Below are positions 51,205 to 60,628 of a stretch of DNA of 64,000 bases, piece after piece. The stretch spans positions 124,001 through 188,000 of the forward strand of contig VWZF01007169.1 of assembly GCA_013396755.1 (NCBI GenBank), in the 5' to 3' direction. The position numbers and the translations under genes are program-made. This DNA is from Sclerurus mexicanus. Lineage: Eukaryota; Chordata; Aves; Passeriformes; Furnariidae. The notes below the pieces were generated by a model. It ran no database searches. It saw nothing but the letters and a program-made list of their open reading frames with translations, and had not been told where the DNA came from. The number at the start of each line of letters is the position of its first letter. Position 1 is the stretch's first letter.

Positions 51205-51925
51205 TCAGTTATTATTTGCCATGTCCCATTCTGTTCTCAGACTGGGTAAAATGGTGAACTATATGAGGAAGGGTAGTGAAGATTTGTTGTTTTTCCAAAT
51301 CAGTTTTGACTTCAGAAATTCCATTTTGTGCTGCAGCAGAAATTGAGTATTCTGGTACACAAATAATCTTTGAATCAGGGATTGCAGGAGCTGCTTGGAG
51401 TACACACACTGTAGCCTCCCAGTTTCTCTCAGGGTTAGGGTCAACATTTGAACTGAAGGACCACACTCTGCTGTCTGGCAAGTGCCAGCTTTCACTGTTC
51501 AGAACATTGAAACCCAAAATACTTTCCTTGTGAACTTTAACAGCAGAGCAAGTAGACTTGTGCTTCTGCCCTGGAGCCATAAGAAAACTTTTGCAGTTTG
51601 GCACATAGCACTTGCTCTGTTCGCTGCAATGATTTTTAACTCTTTGCTGCCCAGGTTGCACACCCAGTTGCTCAGTATCCTGTTATGTTAATATTGAAAT
51701 CTGTAGTCCCATACACAGATTTTCTTAATTGCTGTTGAGAACTGACTGGAAACAAAATATATGGGCCATATCATTGTGTCTGTTAAACATATTAATTAGA
51801 TTCTGGATAATGCTGGCAGGTTGTCTCAGCTGCAGCTCATGGAATGCCTAATGCTAATGCTTGGTTATATAGCTCTCTCCACCTCTGAGTCCTAGGTTGA
51901 TCATCAATGAGTCCCACATTCTAGG
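51205..51925. other. Unassigned spacer between CR1 and ERV remnants
   Basis: No repeat is recognised. A 149-codon minus-strand frame (51212-51661) and an 85-codon plus-strand frame overlap. Neither has a domain I can name. Because the retroviral remnant begins just to the right and reads in the same minus direction, this could be further, more decayed internal sequence of that element, but nothing proves it. Confidence 0.35.
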
Positions 51926-52660
51926 AACTATTTTGGGGCATTGTTTAATTTTTTTGATATTATGGCCTTTATTTTTGATTTCACTAGATAGATCACCTCA
52001 TCCCATTTCTCACCATAATTTATGATATAATGCATTAGTGTGGCCCAGGTGGGGAGATTTCTGTGCATTTGGAGCTTTTTGCCTGTGCCTACAGTAACTT
52101 TTTTCATGATCAAGAGGGCATTGAAATCTGTCTTTGCTAATTTCATCTAGTTATGAAATGAGATAAGGCTTATGTACAGCAGGGACTCCCTTAATTAATG
52201 GCTTTAGCATTTCATGGTCCACAATTGCTCATGCATGGCCTAGATACAGGCAGCTTTTGTAATAGCTGTGGAGAGCTTGCTCAAGGATCTAATGGGTATC
52301 AACAGAGGTTCTCCTCTCTCCAGTGTATCCATTCTGCTGGCCTAATATGCCACCCTACTTAGTGTAGAGTGAGGATCATTTGGGGCTCAGGACCAGAATT
52401 ATAAAAGACACCAGGATGGCAAAGTCCATTGGCTTCATCACCGTTTAGTAAGATTCTATCTCTTCTAATTAGACAGACTCACCATAGATATTCAGTTTCA
52501 GTCTTGCCTGGCTCAGAGCCCTTACACTCTTGCCAATCAACACTCTGAATGAGTGTCTCTGTTTGAGGCAATTTGGAGGAGTGGAACGTCGGATGATAGT
52601 CTTCCTCCTCTGATTCAGTAGCCCTGGTTCTCCTCAATACAGAGAGAGAGAGAGAGAGAG
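51926..52660 (-). mobile_element. ERV internal remnant, gag-like (possibly ERV-L type)
   Basis: The minus-strand translation shows a coherent but stop-interrupted polypeptide. It has a Glu/Asp-rich start, then a conserved-looking block around 52455-52510 containing E-T-E-Y-L-W, then Trp-rich segments. It ends in a 72-codon open piece (51928-52146) with the motif Y-I-I-N-Y-G-E. This organisation, next to an LTR in the same orientation, resembles the gag region of avian ERV-L-like elements. At least four stops interrupt it. Protease, polymerase and envelope parts are not seen, so the element is truncated on its 3' side. Confidence 0.55.
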
Positions 52661-52670
52661 AAAGAGAAAG
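52641..52670. repeat. (AG)n microsatellite with GAAA tail
   Basis: Ten AG units followed by AAAGAGAAAG, lying inside the leader or early internal part of the retroviral remnant. Confidence 0.9.
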
Positions 52671-52959
52671 ATCAAATTATGATTGGATGTAAGTGAAAAA
52701 GAAATAACCCTTTAACAAGAAGAATGCTAAATAACAATACTGATAAAACTGGGTTAAGCTAACCAGAAAACTCCCAGGCTTCCACCCACTGGACCAAAAC
52801 AAGATGGCAGCTGATGTACCCCCACCCGTTAAATCCTAGGAGGAATGGTTTTGGAGCGTCAGTGCTAGAGTGAGGCTCCAGTGCTGGCACAGGCAGTGGG
52901 AACAGGTTTGTGGACCCCCAGGCTACTGGAAGGACCCACAAGCCACTCACTAGATCCAT
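52671..52959 (-). other. Putative ERV 5' leader with possible primer-binding site
   Basis: On the minus strand this lies between the LTR and the gag-like remnant. Immediately inside the LTR, after one spacer base, comes a TGG-initiated 18-mer (52941-52958 on the plus strand reads AGCCACTCACTAGATCCA). With a one-base gap it partly matches a tRNA-Leu type primer-binding site as used by ERV-L elements. The match is imperfect, so the identification is tentative. The 66-codon minus frame that begins here is probably incidental. Confidence 0.4.
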
Positions 52960-53520
52960 TGATGAGACCTGGTCACTGAATCTCCGATGGTGGTTGTAGT
53001 CCTGATCTGCTGAGGTGGTGGTAGAAGTCCCATGGAGTGAGGGAAGGAGACCTTCAGTCTGCTGAGTGAAGTCCCAGTGTGGTCTTTTATTGGGCTCAGG
53101 GTAGGTGGGAAGGCCTCTGGTACCTTCCCTGGGGTGAGGAGTTCTTCACTGGATGATTAATACTGGATCAAGGGACATTTCAAGAGTCTTAGACACCTTC
53201 TAAGATGTCATGGCTGCCTGTTATGTCAGCAGAGGTGGATCCATTATGGCCATCAGCAGAGATGAATATCTTCAGGCCATGTGTGTGAATTGCCCTGATG
53301 CCTCCCCAAGGGGAGTTATCACAGATGAGTCATTTCTGTAAGGACAACGAAACAACACCCAGCTTGTACCCTGAGGTGACAAATGTTTATGGCCTCAACA
53401 CCTGGATTGTCTGAGCCATCAGCATTCCAGTCTTTTCACACTTGTGGATACATTCTTCTCCTAGGATGACAGAATACTACCCTTATCTTAAGACCCCTCC
53501 CCCTTCTAAATTAGTAGGCA
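52960..53520 (-). mobile_element. ERV long terminal repeat, minus strand
   Basis: A 561-bp segment that on the minus strand starts TGCCTACTAATTTAG and ends CTCATCA, giving TG...CA termini. It contains a polyadenylation signal AATAAA (minus strand, near 53090) within GAGCCCAATAAAAGACC, as expected at the U3/R boundary region. It lies directly 5' of the gag-like remnant in the same orientation, so it would be the 5' LTR. No second LTR copy was found nearby to confirm the borders; they may be off by tens of bases. Confidence 0.6.
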
Positions 53521-53539
53521 TATTTGAGGAAAAGAGAAA

Positions 53540-54225
53540 AGAAAAGGTGGATACCAGAGTCTTTATGTAACCCAGGACAAAGGGATCATTTTTTCGTGTA
53601 TGATTTTATACTCCATCCTGAGATCTGGTCTTTCTTCTGTTTTTGTAATGAGTCTGTTTTCATATGTAGGGGGTTTTGAAGGAGTTAAAGAATTGTCTTT
53701 GCCTGGGTCACCAGGCAACCCTTCAGGGTCACACGATATGTTTCCATCCCATTCTGCAGAGAATACAATTAACTTTCTAATCTATACAGTGTTGGGTGGA
53801 ATAGATTGAATGCATAAGCATCAGCTCAACCTTTTCTTGCAGCTTTTCTTTTTTCCCTCCTTTTTGCCTCCCACCCCGTAACTGTTTCTGCAGCTGCCCA
53901 ATCTTTAACGACAGTAATGACTCAGCTGCTTTCCTGCCTTCTATTTCTTTCTTCAGGTCCTGTTCGCTTTTATATTTTATTATTCTTCCTAAACTGACAA
54001 GCAGTTTCTAGGCAGGTGACTAACAATTTACAAATAATTTCTTTTCCATCCTTTATGTGGCCCCTGGCCATCTTTAACTGTTCTTATATAGCTTTCCAAT
54101 AGTGCCATTTATCACAAGCCCATTCTATTGAGAATTTGGGGGTTGGACTTATCCCATGCTTCTGTAAATAGCTGGTGACTATCACTTGCCATCCTGCCGA
54201 CTATGCCAATTTGATGCAAATGAGT
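53540..54225 (-). mobile_element. Second ERV gag-like remnant, minus strand
   Basis: The minus-strand translation gives a coherent but frame-broken polypeptide. An N-terminal part has W-x-K/H motifs and L-L-V-T-C-L-E-T (about 54010-54150). A Lys/Glu/Leu-rich heptad-like stretch at about 53875-53975 looks like a coiled coil. A Pro-rich acidic linker follows (about 53650-53770). This is the layout of a beta-/alpha-like retroviral gag start rather than that of the gag-like block at 51.9-52.7 kb. It sits upstream of the LTR in the same orientation, so it belongs either to a different element or to a tandem provirus sharing that LTR. Confidence 0.45.
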
Positions 54226-54230
54226 AGTTT

Positions 54231-54392
54231 ACAGAATCTCAGAATAGCTGAATTGGAAGGGACCCACAAGGATCACTGAGTGCAACTTCTAGCCATGCAC
54301 AGGGCCAACCCCAAGAGTCATACCATGTGCCTGAGAGTATCATGCAAACACTCCTTGAACTCTGTCAGGCTTGGTGCTGCGGCCACTTTGGT
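54231..54392 (-). mobile_element. CR1 LINE 3' fragment, minus strand
   Basis: The plus strand reads CAGAATCTCAGAATAGCTGA, TTGGAAGGGACCCACAAGG, CATACCATGTGCCTGAGAG and CCTTGAACTCTGTCAGGCTT. This matches the reverse complement of the 3' end of a CR1 subfamily distinct from the copies at 8.8 and 28.5 kb. It abuts the retroviral remnant. Confidence 0.92.
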
Positions 54393-56479
54393 CATTTAAG
54401 AATCACCATCAAAGCTATTAGCAAAAGTAGGTCTAAGTTGCATTGAAACTGTATGACTTGACAGAGTTCAATGATAAGGTTCTCTCTATTACTTAATATG
54501 TGAATGAAACATACAAAGGAAAATTGAGGGTTTTTTGATGTATAGATACTCCTATGAAATCCTGTAAGGCAGCTTGTTATATAACAGATGTTAGAGATAT
54601 TCTGGAAATCATAATGTTATTGTCCTCTTCACACTCAATCTAGCAGCCACCTCCCCATAGCAAGGAATGGAGTGCTGCTGTCATGAAAATTAATGAGAAA
54701 ACAAACTTTTTTTAAAAAAACTGCATTTCTGAATTTCCTTACAAACTAGAACAACAGAGCTGATATGTAATATCTTACTGCTGAAGTGACACATATGATA
54801 ATTTTAAGAGCTTGATCCTGTAGTATTTTGTGGAAATCTGTCACAGAAATCTGTATCAGGGTACATTTAGAAACAAAAAAAAAGTTGTGTCAAAACACAG
54901 ATTTAACATGTGTGCTAATGGTTTACCTCACACCACACCAGTACTTAATTTGGAGTTCTGTAATGCAGAACTCCTGGCATCCAGATTGGTCAGGGGATTT
55001 TGTTCAGGGCTTTTAATTTCTGCACTTCAATAGTTCCCATTTTGGACGGTGTTTGGAGATGGTTATTAATGTATTCTGCAGCCTTTCTTTGGATGTTGAA
55101 CTGACAGTATTCACTTCATGGTTTTGCCTTGAATCCTCTTTTCCTCTCTCGTGTTCATTGAGAATAGTGAAAGGATATATGGCACATTTAGACATTTAAA
55201 AAAAAAAAGTGCTTCCTTTAGTATCTAAGACATTATGCTTTTATTTAAAAGAAGTCCTGTTTCAGGAACAAGATTATAGAATTTTTACATTCAAATAGAC
55301 ATATAGACAAATAGTGTATTTCCTTTTGAATAGCAATAATACAGACAGGTCATGTTTAGAAGACATGAGTTTTTTAATGATGGAGGAAATAAACATAATG
55401 ATGTTTTCAGAGTTTGCTGGGCTGTAGAAGTGGCAAAGCCAGATTCAGTGAATTTAGACATGCACCATACCCTTTGGGAACACAACACAGTGCATGTGTC
55501 TCATGAGCAGATGGCAAATTTTATGACTGCATGACATGTTCAAACATTTGATTCTTTGCTGACAGCACAAAACTGCTTCTCTGAAGGCAACAGCCATAAC
55601 TGACCTGTGAGTACCGCCCAGGTACAAGGGCATTTGTGTTTTGGGAGCCAGACAGAGCTTGGACACTTATACTAGAAAGCTGTCAGGACTTCAGGAACAG
55701 CATCAGTTTGGATAGTGCCTGGTTTCATTCACCAAGCATTTTTGAAATGTACTTCATTTCTGAGTGGTTTTTGTTCATTTAAAATGCAGTTGTGTTGAGA
55801 GATTTTGGGACATTTTGGCAAACACCTAAGCTGCTGTTCAGAGGTCAAGAGCCTCCAGGCAGTTTTCTTTGGAACCGTGTGTACTTTCTGACACTAGGGG
55901 GATTTTTAATAAGCAAGAGAGAAAGAAGGACCTTCATTTACCTTACAACAGATGACTGTGTAGTGCCTAGGCATTCCTCTGGGCTGTTTTAAAAAGGGTT
56001 CAAGTAATTTTAGCAAATTGGATGCAACAGAGAATCTCTGAAAAGCATCCTTAGTTGCAGAGTTGTATCAGCTTGTGAGAGACCACACTGAGCCAAACTA
56101 CTGTGTCTGTTAGACTAGTTTAAAAAAATAATCCGATAAATCTGAAGCAGTGGAGTTATTCTAGGGGTTTCTCTAAAAGAGTTAGAAAGTGTAAGGATGA
56201 GATCTAGTACAACGGCTGAATAAAAGCTTCCAGTTGACTAGAGGAGTCCTAAGGCTGTGAAATTCATGAGACTAAAGAAGGAAAAATACCTCCTTTACAA
56301 CTACAAGATCCACTGAAATGACAGAGGTAGCTCTTTTGAAAGTAAAAAGTACAGCACTTAGCCTGGCATCTCCTCTTTTGACCTCCTCCTGTTAATAGTT
56401 GTCCTTCCCATTTAAGTAGAGTCATATGAGGGTCATACTGGCAGCCCTCCAATACCCAAAGGGGACCTTAAAGAAAGCT
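54393..56479. other. Non-coding AT-rich DNA, no gene recognised
   Basis: No gene or repeat family is recognised. Open frames of 60-70 codons overlap on both strands. Confidence 0.5.
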
Positions 56480-56791
56480 GTAAAGAAACTTTTAACAAGG
56501 GACTTTTAACAATGGAGTGATAGGACTAAAGGGAATGGCTTTAACCTGAAAGAGGTTAGATTTGAATTAGATATAAGGATGAAATTCTTCTCTATCAGGT
56601 GAGTGAGACACTAGAACAGATTGCCCGGAGAAACTGTGGCTGCCTTGTCCCTGGCAATGTTCAAGGCTAGATTGGATGGGACTTCAATCAACCTGGGCTA
56701 GTGGAAGAGGTCTCTGCCCATGGCAGGGGGATTGGAACTACATGGTCTTTAAGGTCCCTTCCAACCCAGACCATTCTACAAGTCTATGATA
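56480..56791 (+). mobile_element. CR1 LINE 3' fragment, plus strand
   Basis: CR1 words include AGTGATAGGACTAAAGGGAA, CTGAAAGAGGTTAGATTTG, GAACAGATTGCCCGGAGAA and GGTCCCTTCCAACCCAGAC, with a terminal CATTCTACAAGTCTATGAT. A 14-base tandem duplication (ACTTTTAACAAGGG then ACTTTTAACAATGG) sits at 56488-56515. Confidence 0.95.
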
Positions 56792-59700
56792 TTTCTCATC
56801 TTCAGGACTATTTAATTTCTGATTCAGAACTTGAAGCTCATGCCCTTTTCCTCAGTTTGGTTACCTGACCATTTTCTTTTTGCTCGTTTAGTCTTACATT
56901 TAAGAAAACATTGTATCTGATTGTAAAATACTCTAGAAGTTGCCCATATGGTGAAGAGTTGAGACATGAAAAACCTGAATGAGTAGTTGTTTAACAGTAG
57001 ATAAAATCTGGCTGTTCTTTTCTCATTGTACAGCATACATATTTTTGCCAAAAGACATCAAAATCTGAGTTGTCTTGATCTGTGTGCTGAATGAATACAG
57101 ATAAGAGTCTTGGCAGTTATCCCCTGACAAAACCCAACAACCAAGATTTCCAATGGAGAAGAGAATAAAGAAGCAATGATGTGTTGATTTTCATAGATTT
57201 TGTTTTTGTATCACTGCATTTCAGCTTTTCAGGTTTGTGCTGTGAGCAGTCCATAGCAGAGCACTGTATGCTCCTCCTTTCCCCTGCACCTAGGCAGCTT
57301 CCAGTCTTGCACAGGGCTGGGCTTGGCCCGTCTGCGTCGGGTCAGACTGAGCTCTGCTGAGTCAACAGCAAGACTGCCTCTCTCCAATGTTTGCTTGTTT
57401 GTTTGTTTTTAAGAGCAGAGGTGTTTAATAGTAGGCAGTAAGTTCAATTCATTCTATCCACTCCAAGTATCGCGCATTGCGTCAGGTGAAGCAACTCAAA
57501 GTTGCTGACTTTGGAAACCTAAAACAGTGGGGTTCTGAAGACTGAATATTAATTCCCCAAGCACAGCACACATTGCATATTGTTCACAGAATTAAAGGGC
57601 AATCTCTCTGCTTTCAGCATTTCCTTCTTGAAATCAGGGAGAAAAGACTACCTGAGGAAATGAAACAGTTGCTGCTATGATATTAGAAATTAATACCAAT
57701 GCATATTTGATTTATGTTCTTAGCATTCTCTAATTTCCCAATGGACCAGTCATCAAAAATCACCTCAGCAAATTTTCCTGTGAATGTTGCTTTCACCTTA
57801 GGACACTCATCTTTAGCATCCTGACCATAAATCCTCAGTAGGATAGAGTGGTTTCATCAAAGAATTTCTGCCAGAATTTGCTGCAGAATTGAGCTGGCTG
57901 TATTTAGGCAAGGAAATCTTGACAATGGCAGGGTGAGGGAGGGCATAAAGCAAGAGCAGGAAAGACTAGAAGGCAAGGTACATAAGTTTGGATCTCAATG
58001 AGGGGAAAAAACAAACATAATGACAAAGTTGAGGTAGGAGTAGCTGGGGAATATCATCAGCAGAAAATGTGAACAAAAATAACAGAAAAATTATATTTTG
58101 TCCTTTTGTATGCCTACCTAATTGGACCTACTATAAAAACAAAGTCGAGTGCATGGAGAAGACTTGGAGAAAACTGTAGTGGTCCAGTGAGCCAAAGGGG
58201 ACAAATGAATAACGAATCAGTAACCAAAATCCTCTAATTACATAGTGGATCATTTCCTTGGAAGCAAAACAAACTTAATATAAACACAAAAGGACTGGAA
58301 ACAACCCCCCCAGAATTATCCACAAAGATGAGACAACAATTTTGTGTCAGAAAAGGAAACTAAAGTATATGTTCTGGAACCCGGTAGCAGGAGTGGTATT
58401 TTAGACCTTGATTACCCAGTGGCTTGAATGCAGCTTTTCCATTCGAGGAGCTTTATTAGAGAAGCAAAGGTCTCAGTCTTTTCATCTTGGAGGCTGTGAG
58501 GAAAGACTGCACAGCCTTGCTGTGCTCCCTTGCCTGTCCCCTGAGAATTGTGGCTACATGCCCTTTACAGTACCTTCCAAGAAGCCAGGAATTAACTTTT
58601 GATACCTTCAATTTGTACTTGTATGAAGGCTCTATTCACCTATGATAAAGACTTTCTATAGAATTCTATCAAAAAGGTCATATTGATTTTTTTTTTCCTC
58701 TCCACCAAAACCTCTATACTTGATGGATTTTATATTTACCCTTACATATAAGGATGCCTTTATAACCACAATGTAATAAAGAAAAGGAGATGATCCTGTT
58801 ATTTTCACCATGGCTTAAAAAAAGGGTATGTCTTTAAAATATAAGATGATGTAGTTTAAACCCAACTACAGTTTTCCTGCTTTATGGTATGTAATGCTCT
58901 GCAAAAGCAGTTTTCAGTTACTATGGAAACGTATGTTTGTACACACACACTCACCTGTGAGTATGAAGAGACTAAAAAGTACCAGTGAAGGTCTAAGCCT
59001 CTGCTGGAAATGATGCATAGATCTGTCCCTGTGGCTGAAGGGAAACCTGCATGACTCCTGGTGTGCAAGAATACCACTGTATGTGAAAGATAATACTGTC
59101 CCAACAACAAGTGTGCATAAATTGGATACACTTAAAGTCAGAAGCCATCTTTTGACATTAAACCAACTCAATTTGATGTCCAAGGTAAATAAAGCAACAA
59201 TTTGCACCAAGTTTAGTACAGAAGCAGATCTGAATTTCCTGGTGTGATTGACTGTGGTAGCAAAGAGTTGGCCAACCTCTGGCAACTTTCCTCTGTCTAT
59301 TCAAATGCATCATTATCTTCAAAGGTATTTTTGCTTGGCCTTGCCTTTTTGTTCTCTCTATGCTATCATAAGCCTCAACATCCAAGTGTTCCTGCTTGCC
59401 AGCAGTAGCTACCAGACTGACAGTTCTTACAATCCATGTAGCAGCCAATAGCTGACTGTCCACCTGCAACTAGGAGCTCACACAGAGCAGTGAATAAGAG
59501 GCTTATCTGCCTTGAAGATAAACAAACATGTCAGAGCTCCAAAAGAACCAACTTCAAATGCACAAGGTAAAACTTTAACAGGAGAAAGTTGGAAAGGAGC
59601 ATGACTTAGGTGAGGCACAAGAGCAGGAGAGGCAACAGTGAGGCATCTCTTCAGGCATAAACAAAAGCACACAGGTCCAAAATTCACTATATGGAAAACT

Positions 59701-60059
59701 GTTTTCCTTGCTAACAAATTTGAAAACTTATAAGATCTACAGACCCTAGAGCTTGCCAAATTCTGAAGCATGTGTAGTCATGAAGGTAGAAATGCTTAGG
59801 AAATTACCGGTGTGTAAACTCTACTGAAGAATTGCTACATAAGACCAGAGATGTCTGTAATACCTTTAAACAATATGATTGTTTTGCTTTTGTTTTATGT
59901 ACTCAGTGCTTTTGAATTAATGTTAGAACACTACTTTGTTTTGCTTTGTTTTGTTTGCAAATACATTCCCCGACAACAGGTGGAACAGACTTTACTAAGT
60001 GGGAAGATTAGGTCTGAAAGATGCTGTGTGTTTTGGGTTGAGTAAATTAAGTAGGTCAC
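56792..60059. other. Non-coding DNA, no gene recognised
   Basis: No gene is recognised. At 57686-57853 the minus strand holds a 56-codon open stretch of protein-like composition without a start. The 123- and 103-codon minus frames at 58.9-59.5 kb overlap each other in different frames and have no recognisable domain. A GC-richer piece lies at 57.28-57.37 kb. Confidence 0.45.
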
Positions 60060-60628
60060 TGTTCTGGTTTCAGCTGGGATAGAGTTATTTTCCTTCCTAA
60101 TAGCTGGCACAGTGCCGTGTTTTGAATTTAGTATGAGAGTGTTGATAACACGCTGATGTTTTGTTTTTTGCTGAGTAGTGCTTACCCGAAGTCGAGGACT
60201 TTTCAGTTTCCCATATTCTGACAGTGAGCAGCTGCACAAGAAGGTGGGAGGAAGCATGGCCAGGGAAGCTGGCCAGAACTGGCCAAAGGGGTATAACCAT
60301 ACCATGGAGCATCATGCTTATATATACATATAAGGTATACATATTGGGAGAGTTGACTGGGAGGTGTTGATTGCCACTGTAAGGGACAGGCTGCACATCA
60401 ATCAGGACATGGTAAAAAATTGTATTGGATGATGCTAGTCTTCCTTGGATTTTATTCCTCTTTTTTTCCCTTTTGTCAATATTATGAATTTATTACTTTA
60501 TTTCAATTATTATTCTTATCTCAACTCACATCTTTTACTTTTTTTTCTGCTTCTCCTCCCCACGCACCAGCAGTGAGGAGTGAGTGGCTGTGTGGTGCTC
60601 AGTTGAGGGCTCGGATGAAACCATGACA
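60060..60628 (+). mobile_element. Solo LTR of an avian endogenous retrovirus
   Basis: A 569-bp segment begins TGTTCTGGTTTCAGCTGGG and ends AAACCATGACA, giving the TG...CA ends of an LTR. The opening block (TGTTCTGGTTTCAGCTGGGA, then AGCTGGCACAGTG) is a frequent LTR start in bird genomes, in my recollection ERV-L related. TATA-like words lie near 60318 (TTATATATACATATAAGG). No internal retroviral sequence flanks it, so it is a solo LTR left by recombination. The flanking pentamers GTCAC and GACAT agree at only three of five positions, which fits an old insertion. The minus frames of 124 and 99 codons within it are not genes. Confidence 0.88.

Noticed and set aside
59931..60396. Minus-strand frames of 124 and 99 codons
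   Set aside because: They overlap and mostly lie inside the solo LTR, antisense to it.
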